Assembly (NCBI GenBank): GCA_903904815.1
Contig: CAIVDU010000085.1
Location: 27,725 to 91,724 of the forward strand
DNA from: an uncultured Armatimonadota bacterium
GTDB taxonomy: Bacteria; Armatimonadota; Fimbriimonadia; Fimbriimonadales; Fimbriimonadaceae
DNA length: 64,000 nucleotides
Direction of reading: 5' to 3'
A program made the position numbers and the translations under genes. Below, one piece after another: positions 36,524-44,196 of this stretch. Below the pieces are notes generated by a model, which was not told the DNA's origin, ran no database searches, and saw only the letters and a list, made by a program, of their open reading frames with translations. Numbering within the stretch: position 1 is the stretch's first letter; each line of letters starts with the position of its first letter.

Positions 36524-36967
36524 GTGAAATTGAATCAACGCTTTCTTTCAGTGAGTCTGGCAAGTGTTATCGGTCTGGGTGCATTGGCCCCAATGGCACT
36601 GGCCGACGATCACTCTCGCCGGGACACTACCATCGCCCTAGGAGCCGCCTCGATTGCTCTCCTGGCCACCAACCATAGAGACGCGGGGCTTGTAGGGCTC
36701 GGACTGACGGCCTTTGCCGCCGGCCTGTTCGACGATCACCGCGAGCACCGCTATCACGATGGAGATCGCTACGACCGCCGGGACGACCGAGATTATCGTG
36801 ATTATCGACTTGATGTTCGATGGAACCATGACTCAGATGATCGATGGAGAAATGACGATCGCCGAGACCGAGACTTCCGACGGAGTGACAACCGCCGAGG
36901 AGACTGGGGAAGGGACGAACGTCGGGGAGACTCGAACCGCGATCGCGGGCACGACCGACGTGGCTAA
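36524..36967 (+). CDS. Secreted Arg/Asp-rich low-complexity protein
   Basis: 147 residues with a signal peptide (SVSLASVIGLGALAPMALA). Residues 30-70 carry a glycine/alanine hydrophobic segment (ALGAASIALLATN, GLVGLGLTAFAAGLF), followed by about 75 residues almost entirely of Asp, Arg, His, Asn and Gly (DDHREHRYHDGDRY and similar). Such tails can bind metals, nucleic acids or polyanions. The GTG start has AAGGAG eight bases upstream. I do not recognise the family. Confidence 0.72.
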   Translation: MKLNQRFLSVSLASVIGLGALAPMALADDHSRRDTTIALGAASIALLATNHRDAGLVGLGLTAFAAGLFDDHREHRYHDGDRYDRRDDRDYRDYRLDVRWNHDSDDRWRNDDRRDRDFRRSDNRRGDWGRDERRGDSNRDRGHDRRG

Positions 36968-36969
36968 TC

Positions 36970-37242
36970 CTATCGCGAATCGGTAATTCGAAATCCGGAT
37001 TTCACCGGAAACGAACAAGGGGAGGAGTGGATGGCATCCACCCTCCCCGGACCATCTTTGAGGGCAAGCAAGAACTCTTCGACCTTCGCCGGATCGGGGT
37101 GGGCAGCGATCGCCTCTACCCCTCCATTGCGTCGATTCCAGACTTCACCATCGACTCCCAAAACATGAGCGGTCTTGAGTACAAAGTATCGAAACCCAAC
37201 TCCCTGAACGCGACCTTGAACGATGATCTCCACTGCCAGCAT
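36970..37242 (-). CDS. acyP: Acylphosphatase
   Basis: The 90-residue enzyme hydrolyses carboxyl-phosphate anhydrides such as acetyl-phosphate. The phosphate loop GRVQGVGFRYF gives catalytic Arg18. The second catalytic residue is Asn36 in the WNRRNGGVE segment, where most family members have RNLPDGRVE. The length is exactly that of the family. It converges with the Arg/Asp-rich gene with a 2-bp gap. Confidence 0.94.
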   Translation of the reverse strand: MLAVEIIVQGRVQGVGFRYFVLKTAHVLGVDGEVWNRRNGGVEAIAAHPDPAKVEEFLLALKDGPGRVDAIHSSPCSFPVKSGFRITDSR

Positions 37243-37290
37243 GACGTCAATTCAAGTTTATCGCCCAACTGTGGGTAAAACCCAGATGAG

Positions 37291-38223
37291 ATGCTTCCCT
37301 TTCAGCCAGTGGCCAGCGTAACGCCGGTTCCGAATTCGGTTGAAGTGACCCCGATTGCCATTAAGGCAGCCACTCAACTCGATAGCAAACTGAACCTCAT
37401 TATCGAGGAAATTGGTCGCGAACGAAACGAACCCAACCTTAAGGAGGACCTCGCGATTGCCGCCGCAATCGTCGACCGACCCAATCGAACGCTTTCGCTC
37501 GGATCGTTTCATGGCGAAACTGCGATGTATCCGGCGAGTGTCGTCAAGCTCTTCTACCTTGCCTACGCGGAAAGTCTAGTGGCAAGAAAGAAGCTCCATC
37601 TAACGGCAGAAATCACGAGAGGCCTTCACGACATGATCGTGGATTCCAACAACGACGCCACCAGTTTAATCCTTGACCTAATTACCGGCACGACCAGTGG
37701 GCCGGAACTCTCGCCTAGCGAGCTCCAGAATTGGATGAAACGCCGACAGGCGGTCAACCAGTTCTTTCTTGGCCTCGGCTACACCGGGGTCAACGCCTGC
37801 CAAAAAACTTGGAACGAGGGCCCGTACGGGCGTGAGCGACAAGGATACGGACCACACTTTGAACTGAGGAATTCGTTGACGCCCGTCGCTTGCCTCAGAC
37901 TCATGTCAGAAATCAACTTGGACGCCATTGTAGGCCCGACCGAGTGCTCCTCCATGCGCATCTTGCTTTCACGACGCATTCCTTCCGATTCGCCTGATTC
38001 CGATGAGCAAGGCCGGGAGTTCTCAGGGCGCTACCTGCCGAAAGGTTTCAGCCTTTGGTCAAAGGCTGGATGGGTCACGTCGGAAAGGCATGACGTTGCG
38101 TATATCCGCACGGCCTCGGGAGCGGAATTCGCGCTCGCGATCTTCACTCGCAATCACGGGGACGACCTCAAGCTTATCGGAGACATCGCGCAAAGAATCT
38201 TGCACGCCTTCGGCGGACTCTGA
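37291..38223 (+). CDS. Class A beta-lactamase-like serine hydrolase
   Basis: 310 residues of the serine beta-lactamase/penicillin-binding fold. The SxxK motif is Ser83-Val-Val-Lys86 in PASVVKLFYL, the SDN-type motif is Ser119-Asn-Asn in VDSNNDATS, and the KTG-type motif is Lys258-Ala-Gly in SKAGW. No Glu166-type loop was recognised, so it may not be a true beta-lactamase. The N-terminus lacks a clean signal peptide, as a mature-like start is used; a start further upstream has no good ribosome site. The role is unknown and drug resistance is not established. Confidence 0.8.
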   Translation: MLPFQPVASVTPVPNSVEVTPIAIKAATQLDSKLNLIIEEIGRERNEPNLKEDLAIAAAIVDRPNRTLSLGSFHGETAMYPASVVKLFYLAYAESLVARKKLHLTAEITRGLHDMIVDSNNDATSLILDLITGTTSGPELSPSELQNWMKRRQAVNQFFLGLGYTGVNACQKTWNEGPYGRERQGYGPHFELRNSLTPVACLRLMSEINLDAIVGPTECSSMRILLSRRIPSDSPDSDEQGREFSGRYLPKGFSLWSKAGWVTSERHDVAYIRTASGAEFALAIFTRNHGDDLKLIGDIAQRILHAFGGL

Positions 38224-38251
38224 AGTAGGTGGCTTCAGTAAGTATTCGGCA

Positions 38252-38995
38252 TCACGACACGTAGTGCCGAGATGGCCGGCAAACCATGTGCGTCGAACCG
38301 TACTTTTCGAGAATCATTTGCGCTTCATCTTGGTCCACCCCTCCGGAAGGAACCGTCACAGAAACCAACGTTCCGCCCTGGCTGAGCGAGTTCTCGAACC
38401 CTCTAGCATGATCGAGATCTACCCCTTGATCGATGAGAAAACCCGCGACAGCGCCTACTGCGGCTCCGGCAACCGCCGTTGCGGCGGCAGCTGCCATTGC
38501 GATGGCAAGAGTTCCGCCCCCGATGACAAGTCCAACTCCCGGAATGGATATCGCTGCCAGGCTAGCAATAACGCCGAGACTCGCTCCCCAAGCGGTGCCT
38601 CGCAGGGCGCCTTCCTCTGCGTCGTGGACAGTCGTCGTGCTGATGCCCTGCTTGGCTGCCGACTCCGTTTCTCTCGAAACCCGCAGGCCTTCGATCGTCT
38701 CGTAGGGCGTGGGAGTTAACGGAAATTGTCCCTTAGCATCGCCCCCTGATTCGATCGCAAAACGAGAAGCATACGTAATGCTTTCCGCGTCTATCGATTC
38801 CGAACGAGCCTGCGCCTCCGTATTAATTGGCGGTGCGTCGCCGAGACCGTCGCTCGCTCTGGAATGGCTTGGTATGCCCACGTTACTGCTAATAACGCTC
38901 ACCTCCTGTCGTCGCAACCCGTGGTCCAGAAGTGCTCCAACGGCGCGTTCTGCGTCCGAAGGATCTTCAAACATGGCGTAGATTGTATTACTCAC
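38252..38995 (-). CDS. Glycine-zipper membrane stress protein, general-stress-17M-like start
   Basis: 247 residues from a GTG with a strong ribosome site (AGGGAGG, five bases upstream). The first 45 residues (TIYAMFEDPSDAERAVGALLDHGLRRQEVSVI) form a ferredoxin-like domain seen in general stress protein 17M and related hybrids. The middle has a long Gly/Ala-rich zipper (IPGVGLVIGGGTLAIAMA and AVAGAAVGAVAGFLIDQG), probably two membrane helices. The end SLSQGGTLVSVTVP with VDQDEAQMILEKYG is a second copy-like stress domain. Likely a stress-induced membrane protein. Not proven. Confidence 0.7.
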   Translation of the reverse strand: MSNTIYAMFEDPSDAERAVGALLDHGLRRQEVSVISSNVGIPSHSRASDGLGDAPPINTEAQARSESIDAESITYASRFAIESGGDAKGQFPLTPTPYETIEGLRVSRETESAAKQGISTTTVHDAEEGALRGTAWGASLGVIASLAAISIPGVGLVIGGGTLAIAMAAAAATAVAGAAVGAVAGFLIDQGVDLDHARGFENSLSQGGTLVSVTVPSGGVDQDEAQMILEKYGSTHMVCRPSRHYVS

Positions 38996-39126
38996 GGCGC
39001 CCTCCCTGCGAGCCATTGCTTGGGCTCTTGAGTTCTAGAAACATTACTGAGGCCTATCTGTAAGGCGTCGAAAACCTGGCAACTGTTTCAACTTCTGAGG
39101 GGTTTCACGCTGTACAATTCATCAAG

Positions 39127-39834
39127 ATGCGTCAGGCCCAGTTTTTTCGGCGGTCGGGCTTTACCCTCATCGAGCTTTTAGTAGTCATCGCCATCATCGC
39201 GATTCTGGCCGCGATCCTGTTCCCGGTCTTCGCTCAGGCCAAAGAGGCTGCCAAAAAGAGTTCTTGCCTAAGCAATCTGCGTCAACTCGGGACGGCATTC
39301 CTGATATACAGAGGAGACTCTGATGACCTCTGGCCGGACCGTCGAGACCTCAAAACCTCCCTGCCAGGTGGATGGAAGCCGTGGACGACGTGGCCAACTT
39401 CAGACCCTCGAGCTGGTTGGGCCGCTATTCTCCTCGATCCCTACGTCAAGAACAATCAAATCTGGTCTTGTCCTAGCGTTCAAGGCAAGATGAGCGCCAT
39501 CACTCAAGTCAATCAAAGCCTGGACGCAGCTGCAGGTTCTACCGTCACCCGGTTTTGGCTCTGGCGATTCGATCGACCAACATACGGCCTCGAGGAGTTC
39601 TGGGGAAAAAGTGACGAACAGCTCCTCCCCGATCTGCAAGCGGCGGCCGATCCACTGGTCGGCAATCCTCAAAGTGTCTCAGAGGTTGAACTTGCCGTCG
39701 ATCCCTACTTCCCTCGCACTGTCCCGAGTGTCCCTGCGGCGATCAAGGGGCTAAGCGTTCATTTCGGCGGAAGGAATCGGCTGTATCTGGATTGCCACGC
39801 CGGATACGTAAAAGACACCCGCCTCAACCCCTGA
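39127..39834 (+). CDS. Type II secretion/prepilin-like protein (DUF1559 type)
   Basis: 235 residues with a class III prepilin signal: short basic leader, the processing site G-F-T-L-I-E, and a hydrophobic helix ([17 protein letters not shown]). The following [24 protein letters not shown] is typical of DUF1559 proteins of Planctomycetes and Armatimonadota. The C-terminal part has the family ending ([22 protein letters not shown], read as pieces). These may be minor pilins or secreted pseudopilins. TACAAT lies 8 nt before the ATG, with no ribosome site. It overlaps the next gene by one base (TGATG). Confidence 0.9.
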   Translation: MRQAQFFRRSGFTLIELLVVIAIIAILAAILFPVFAQAKEAAKKSSCLSNLRQLGTAFLIYRGDSDDLWPDRRDLKTSLPGGWKPWTTWPTSDPRAGWAAILLDPYVKNNQIWSCPSVQGKMSAITQVNQSLDAAAGSTVTRFWLWRFDRPTYGLEEFWGKSDEQLLPDLQAAADPLVGNPQSVSEVELAVDPYFPRTVPSVPAAIKGLSVHFGGRNRLYLDCHAGYVKDTRLNP

Positions 39835-40358
39835 TGAGACTGTTTCTGGCCGTAAGACCTTCGCCTGAGGTCCTCCAGTTCGCTCTGTTCACTCAGGACA
39901 CCCTTAGGTCAGTAATAGATCGGCAAGGGGTGCGATTCGCGGCTCCGACAAAGATGCACTTGACCCTCGCATTCCTGGGTGACGACGCGGATCCCGAAAC
40001 TACCATTGCAACCGCAAACAGGTTTTTGCCCGGTTCCGGGAAGTTGTCGCTGACGGTGGGCGGCATCGGGACTTTCCCTTCCGCTGAGCGGCCCAAGACA
40101 ATCTGGCTTGGCGTCCACGGAGCGGACCTAGGACGACTTGCCGCCACCACACAACAAGAATATGCCCTTCCGGAAACGCCCTACGTTGGCCACTTGACCC
40201 TGGCACGGGTTTCCCCAGGCTCGAAGACGGTCGGACGACTCTTGATGCCGTTAGCCGACAACAATCAGGAAATGATCTCCTGGGAAGCGACGGAAGTAGA
40301 ATTAATGCTAACTCTCCCAAACGGCGAATATGAAACGCTTGGGCGATACTTTCTCTAA
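39834..40358 (+). CDS. thpR: RNA 2',3'-cyclic phosphodiesterase (2'-5' RNA ligase family)
   Basis: 174 residues of the ThpR (LigT) family, which opens 2',3'-cyclic phosphates at RNA ends. The two HxT motifs are HLTLAFLG and HLTLARVSPG. The start ATG overlaps the preceding prepilin stop as TGATG. The beginning [13 protein letters not shown] is the usual N-terminus. It lies only 430 bp before an rtcB-like RNA-repair locus, whose ligase joins 2',3'-cyclic phosphate ends, so both act on the same kind of RNA end. Confidence 0.93.
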   Translation: MRLFLAVRPSPEVLQFALFTQDTLRSVIDRQGVRFAAPTKMHLTLAFLGDDADPETTIATANRFLPGSGKLSLTVGGIGTFPSAERPKTIWLGVHGADLGRLAATTQQEYALPETPYVGHLTLARVSPGSKTVGRLLMPLADNNQEMISWEATEVELMLTLPNGEYETLGRYFL

Positions 40359-40371
40359 TAAAGTTTGTTAA

Positions 40372-40388
40372 AAGTCCCACTGGGACTT
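40372..40388 (+). terminator. Hairpin after thpR
   Basis: AAGTCCC pairs with GGGACTT around a 3-nt loop, 13 bp past the thpR stop. There is no T-run, so it may be a weak or Rho-helped end. Confidence 0.4.
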
Positions 40389-40790
40389 GCAATCATTCCG
40401 TAACGCCAGACAGAATATCCCCAACTAACTTGATCAAATAGTCAAGTCATGGCAATGGCCGATAGAAGAAGTTTTCTTCTGTAGCAGGTCTGAAGTCGTT
40501 TCGTTCATCTCGGACCATCGTGGTCCACCAATCGCATCGTTCAGGAAAACCGCAATGAGGAACACAAACCAAACCCAGATGCATCTCGGCTCGCGCTACG
40601 TCGCGAAACCGGAACTGCGGCTGTCCCTCAGTGCCATTTCCTATACAGACTTTCCCCCGTTGGGAGAGACGTTAGAGTCCATGAGCTAGCAAGCTAAACT
40701 CTAATGCCGCTCCAAACAAAGGAGCGGCGGTATCCCTATTCGAAGGTTCCCCTCGCTCCACTGACCAAATCACTCGCGAGGTGAACCCAG
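40389..40790 (+). other. Structured leader region before the mini-Ro/rtcB genes
   Basis: About 400 bp without a credible gene holds several hairpins: AGAAGAA-GTT-TTCTTCT (40464-40480), GGACCA-TCG-TGGTCC (40512-40526), TTAGAGT...ACTCTAA (40672-40704), a perfect GCCGCTCC-AAACAAA-GGAGCGGC (40706-40728) and GGTTC-C-CCTCGC pairing with GCGAGG-T-GAACC (40745-40787), which covers the ribosome site GAGGTGA. Loci with Ro-like proteins often encode a Y-like RNA nearby, so this region is the natural candidate. I could not recognise a Y-RNA or tRNA-like module by eye. Confidence 0.4.
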
Positions 40791-41183
40791 ATGAAGTACC
40801 CACAGCTTGTTAGCGCCAACTTCAATACCCAGCCATACCCAATTCCTAACCGTGCTCAAGTCAAGAACTCGGCTTGCGGTGATGCATGGGAGGTCGATGC
40901 TTGGACCACGCGGGAGCGGTTCCTCATTCTGGGCTCAGAGTCAGAAGCGGACTACGTCACCCAACGAGCCTCAACGTTCGATAAAGCGCACGCCTCTACG
41001 GGCCTGCTATCGCAGGTCGATTTCAGACTCGCCGATCAAACCGTTGGCTCGCTGATTCGAGACATTGCTCCACACAACGACCATACGGTGTTCGCCATGG
41101 CTCTGTGCCCTTCGTGCGGCAGTGACATGATCCGAGTGGTCAACAACCAGTTTGTTTTGAGTGCAACTAAGGAGGGACCATGA
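40791..41183 (+). CDS. Miniature Ro60/Rsr (TROVE) protein, probable internal deletion
   Basis: The 130-residue protein matches the start of TROVE proteins, which hold small Y RNAs and help RNA quality control. Residues 20-105 fit the family: RAQVKNSACGDAWEVDAW, then RFLILGSES, DYVTQRAS and IRDIAPHNDHTVFAMAL (compare RFL-LG-EGG-YY, and R-PK-DPALF-LAL). Full proteins have 500 or more residues with a vWA domain. After residue 106 the sequence runs straight into CGSDMIRVVNNQFVLSA, which resembles the last residues of the vWA end (GFD-AVPQVI-DFV). So an internal deletion of hundreds of codons in frame is likely. The stop overlaps the next start as ATGA. It may be a remnant or a true short RNA-binding protein. 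Confidence 0.68.
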   Translation: MKYPQLVSANFNTQPYPIPNRAQVKNSACGDAWEVDAWTTRERFLILGSESEADYVTQRASTFDKAHASTGLLSQVDFRLADQTVGSLIRDIAPHNDHTVFAMALCPSCGSDMIRVVNNQFVLSATKEGP

Positions 41184-41551
41184 AGAGGGACCTATTCGCA
41201 TCGTCGAGACGATGCCGAAAGGCCAGGATTCGAACCTCAACGATCAGTTCGATCGTGGGAATTATTCTGGTCATTTCCAGCCTGACGTGGTTCGAAGGCT
41301 CCGACACGATGCGGAACCAACCCACGTTGAGCCTACTTTCCATCGGCCCGAGCGCGGTGACCGAAAGAAAGTCAACTTTTGAAGTCAAGATCGCTCCCGA
41401 GATCTTCGGAAGCGACGCGCGATTCGAACTGCCAATGGCAGGGCACGAGACGACGGCAATCCCGCAAATCGTCCGTGCTCGCCAAAAGCCGGTTCGCCTC
41501 GCCTCTATGGAAGGAAAAGCCGCGTCATCGGCGCGGGCAGGGAAATCATGA
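41180..41551 (+). CDS. Small putative membrane protein between mini-Ro and rtcB
   Basis: 123 residues with a single hydrophobic segment (SIVGIILVISSLTWF, about 24-38) after a very basic N-terminus, then a soluble part with no known motif. Both ends overlap their neighbours by four bases (ATGA on each side), which argues that it is translated or that the deletion left an open frame. I do not recognise it. Antisense and other frames here are also open, so codon evidence alone is weak. Confidence 0.4.
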   Translation: MKRDLFASSRRCRKARIRTSTISSIVGIILVISSLTWFEGSDTMRNQPTLSLLSIGPSAVTERKSTFEVKIAPEIFGSDARFELPMAGHETTAIPQIVRARQKPVRLASMEGKAASSARAGKS

Positions 41552-42735
41552 AGATCAAGACGTTTGGCCCGGTGGATGACCGGGCCCTAGAGCAGCTTAA
41601 GAGATGTGCAGAGAAAGCGGAGTACGCCGTTCTCTGCGCAGACCATCACCCGGGATATAGTCAGCCAATTGGAGGCGCAGTCGCTTATGCGAACCACATC
41701 TCTCCGAGCGGCGTAGGCTACGACATTGCCTGCGGAAACAAGGCCGTGCTCACCGACGTGATGGTCCGCGATATCGACGTGCCCGCAGTCATGGATGACA
41801 TCGCGCGCCTTATTGGTTTCGGAGTAGGACGCCCTAATCCAGATCCAGTGGACCATGCGGTGTTTCAGTCGATCGAAAAGGCTGACTTCAGGCCCCTGCG
41901 ACACATGATTCAGATGGCCCGGAACCAATTGGGAACCGTTGGCTCCGGAAACCACTACGTCGACCTGTTTGGTGACGAGCAAGGGCGACTCTGGGTAGGG
42001 GTTCACTTCGGATCGCGTGGATTCGGACACCGTACGGCGTCCGGATTCCTTGCCCTGGCAAAGGGCCTAAAGTTTGGCGACAAGGTTGGCGAGGGCGAAA
42101 TGGATTCACCCCCGGTCTTGTTCGAAATCGAGAGTGAGTTGGGACAGTCCTATCTCTCCGCGATGCACGTTGCGGGACAGTATGCCTATGCTGGCCGAGA
42201 CATGGTCTGCCAGAAGGTCTTGGAGATTGTCGGGGCGAACGAGGTCTTTAGCGTTCACAACCATCACAACTTCGCATGGAGGGAGACCCATTTCGGACAA
42301 GATCTCTGGGTAATTCGTAAAGGATGCACCCCTGCTTTTCCTGGACAGCAGGGATTCGTAGGGGCCAACATGGGTGGCGTCTCCGTCATTCTTGAGGGGC
42401 AGGATTCTCTGGATTCGAAGGACTCGCTGTACTCCACGGTCCATGGAGCCGGAAGAGTCATGAGTCGAACGAAGGCGGCGGGAAAGATGCGCTGGGTGAA
42501 AGGAAGACCCCAGCGGATCTCGACCGGAGTCGTGGACTGGCCAGCCGTTCAAGAGACCATCCGAACCAAGGGCATCGAACTTCGTGGTGCTGGCGCCGAT
42601 GAGGCGCCCGAAGTCTATAAGAACCTCGACGAAGTGCTCTTGAATCATGGGAATACCGTTGCGGTCAAGCATCGATTGCATCCAGTGGGAGTCGCCATGG
42701 CCGGAGAAGACACCGTCGACCCATACAAGGACTAG
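41548..42735 (+). CDS. rtcB: RNA-splicing ligase RtcB
   Basis: 395-residue RNA ligase joining 2',3'-cyclic phosphate or 3'-phosphate ends to 5'-OH ends with GTP. The metal and nucleotide sites are present: Asp59 and Cys62 in VGYDIACGN, His136 in GSGNHYVDL, His153 in HFGSRGFGH, HNHHNFAW near 237 and the guanylylated His299 in STVHGAGRVMSR. It belongs to the shorter RtcB type (about 390-400 residues with HPGYSQPIGG at the start). It is translationally coupled to the preceding small ORF. In many bacteria rtcB forms an operon with a Ro protein (rsr), which supports the reading of the upstream ORF. Confidence 0.96.
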   Translation: MKIKTFGPVDDRALEQLKRCAEKAEYAVLCADHHPGYSQPIGGAVAYANHISPSGVGYDIACGNKAVLTDVMVRDIDVPAVMDDIARLIGFGVGRPNPDPVDHAVFQSIEKADFRPLRHMIQMARNQLGTVGSGNHYVDLFGDEQGRLWVGVHFGSRGFGHRTASGFLALAKGLKFGDKVGEGEMDSPPVLFEIESELGQSYLSAMHVAGQYAYAGRDMVCQKVLEIVGANEVFSVHNHHNFAWRETHFGQDLWVIRKGCTPAFPGQQGFVGANMGGVSVILEGQDSLDSKDSLYSTVHGAGRVMSRTKAAGKMRWVKGRPQRISTGVVDWPAVQETIRTKGIELRGAGADEAPEVYKNLDEVLLNHGNTVAVKHRLHPVGVAMAGEDTVDPYKD

Positions 42736-42744
42736 ATAGGAGAA

Positions 42745-42769
42745 TGAGCCGAGATCTTCCCTCGGCTCA
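42745..42769 (+). terminator. Hairpin after rtcB
   Basis: TGAGCCGAG pairs with CTCGGCTCA around a 7-nt loop, 10 bp after the stop codon. No T-run follows, so it may work with Rho or protect the mRNA end. Confidence 0.55.
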
Positions 42770-42825
42770 CTGTCACACATAAACCACTTAAAAACACGAG
42801 GGATCTGCTCCATACTTCAGTGGTC

Positions 42826-44196
42826 ATGAGTGTGGATTCCTCACCGTGGTTTGAAGCTTGGTACATCAAGCTTATTGCCGTCGGATGCGCTGGCGGCCTT
42901 ATCTATGCGGGTCAACTCCGTTATGAACGGGGACTCAAAGAGGCGGATCAAGCGCTCCACACTGCAAACGATGAGCCACAAGAAGCTCGCTTTATGGTTT
43001 TGCAGCAAGTTGACTTCGCCGGCTTGTCTCGCGAAGCAAGACTGCGACTACTGAACCGCGTCGAACCAGGACTCCACTTCGCCCCGCTCACCGACAGCCT
43101 GTCTACGATACGTGGCCTGATTTCTCTGGCCGTCCCGCCGAGCAGTTCACGCCCGTTATTCGACTCGGTCCACCCTGACCAGACTGCGCCCCCCAACTGG
43201 TCGTTCGAACTCGTCCTGAATCAGGGCAGGAGAATTTCCCTCTTCCCGTTACCAACCCCGGTACGAGGAGTGATCTGTCTCTGCGTTCCCTACAGCACCA
43301 CACGTGAGGTCGACCACCCGACCCTAAGCGTAATGCACAGTGGTGACGTCGTTGAGAGCATTCCGTTAAGCCCCATTAAGGCCCTTCCCAAGCGGGACGC
43401 GCACCTGACGATAGGTCCCGCGCCAGTGACCATTCAGGCATTTGCTCCAGAAACTCCCTTGCGCTCTGACTTGCTTCAACGATGGGCGCCCGAACCAATT
43501 TTGTCGCCAACTCCGCCTCGCTACCGAATCAAACTGGATCGCAAGCTCGGTTCAGGGGAGACGGCTTTTGTGAAACTCGTCGGAACCGAATATGCGGATG
43601 CAAGCGACGGGAGCTCGTGGACTGAATTTAAGGATTCTGTCGCCGACGTGGATTCACCTTCCGGCCTTCTCGCAAAGAGCGCCACCGTCCGAATCGCAAT
43701 CGGATCGCCGCGAACGACGAATCGAACGATCACTGCGCCACTCGGAAGCCTGATCGTACGGTACGGACAACCCGTTTTCTTTCAAGAGCATCGCCTGACT
43801 GTCCCCATAACGCCCACATCCACGATCCTATTGCCAACCCAGGGCGCCAACCTGAAACGGCCCCCGCGCCATCTTAAGCGCGCGATCCACATCACGATTT
43901 GGTATCCGAAGGACTGGACGAAGGCGACTGGCGGCTTTCCGGATCTTATCCAAGACGTAAAATGGGTCTCCCCCGATCCGGGAAGACTCGGACTAGAAGC
44001 CATTTGGTTACCCTGGGCGAAAATCACCGCAAAACAGCCCATCGTTTCCCGAGTGGCTCAGGGTCCGGTCAACGCAACATTGGATCTGTCGCTCACGACG
44101 CTCAAAGTTTCGAGCATGATCGACGCCGTTGTACCCATCCAGAATATGGAGCCTCGAGGCCGGAGCCCGGTCGCCACCGCTCGAGAGGCCCATTAA
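42826..44196 (+). CDS. Uncharacterised membrane-anchored protein
   Basis: About 456 residues from the ATG; GTG codons six bases on each side could also serve. One N-terminal membrane helix (IKLIAVGCAGGLIYAGQL) anchors a large soluble, probably extracytoplasmic region rich in proline and beta-strands, with repeated short strand pairs (RISLFPLPTPVRGVICLCVPY, GSLIVRYGQPVFFQEH). I found no catalytic motif. It converges with a secreted protein gene and overlaps it by four bases. Function unknown. Confidence 0.6.
   Translation: MSVDSSPWFEAWYIKLIAVGCAGGLIYAGQLRYERGLKEADQALHTANDEPQEARFMVLQQVDFAGLSREARLRLLNRVEPGLHFAPLTDSLSTIRGLISLAVPPSSSRPLFDSVHPDQTAPPNWSFELVLNQGRRISLFPLPTPVRGVICLCVPYSTTREVDHPTLSVMHSGDVVESIPLSPIKALPKRDAHLTIGPAPVTIQAFAPETPLRSDLLQRWAPEPILSPTPPRYRIKLDRKLGSGETAFVKLVGTEYADASDGSSWTEFKDSVADVDSPSGLLAKSATVRIAIGSPRTTNRTITAPLGSLIVRYGQPVFFQEHRLTVPITPTSTILLPTQGANLKRPPRHLKRAIHITIWYPKDWTKATGGFPDLIQDVKWVSPDPGRLGLEAIWLPWAKITAKQPIVSRVAQGPVNATLDLSLTTLKVSSMIDAVVPIQNMEPRGRSPVATAREAH

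Noticed and set aside
37291..38223. True beta-lactamase resistance gene
   Set aside because: The SxxK, SNN and KAG motifs fit the fold, but the omega-loop Glu was not seen and the KTG is changed, so a resistance role cannot be claimed.
38003..38719. Open frame of 238 codons on the plus strand
   Set aside because: It lies opposite the glycine-zipper stress gene and the end of the beta-lactamase-like gene in another frame, and its translation is Arg/Ser-rich without motifs, as expected from an antisense shadow.
40733..40750. T-arm-like TTCGAA segment suggesting a tRNA-like module
   Set aside because: The flanking bases do not pair as a T stem, and no acceptor or anticodon arm could be built around it.
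41167..41388. Antisense 73-codon frame across the mini-Ro / small membrane ORF junction
   Set aside because: No ribosome site and no motif; it would overlap two genes with coupled starts.
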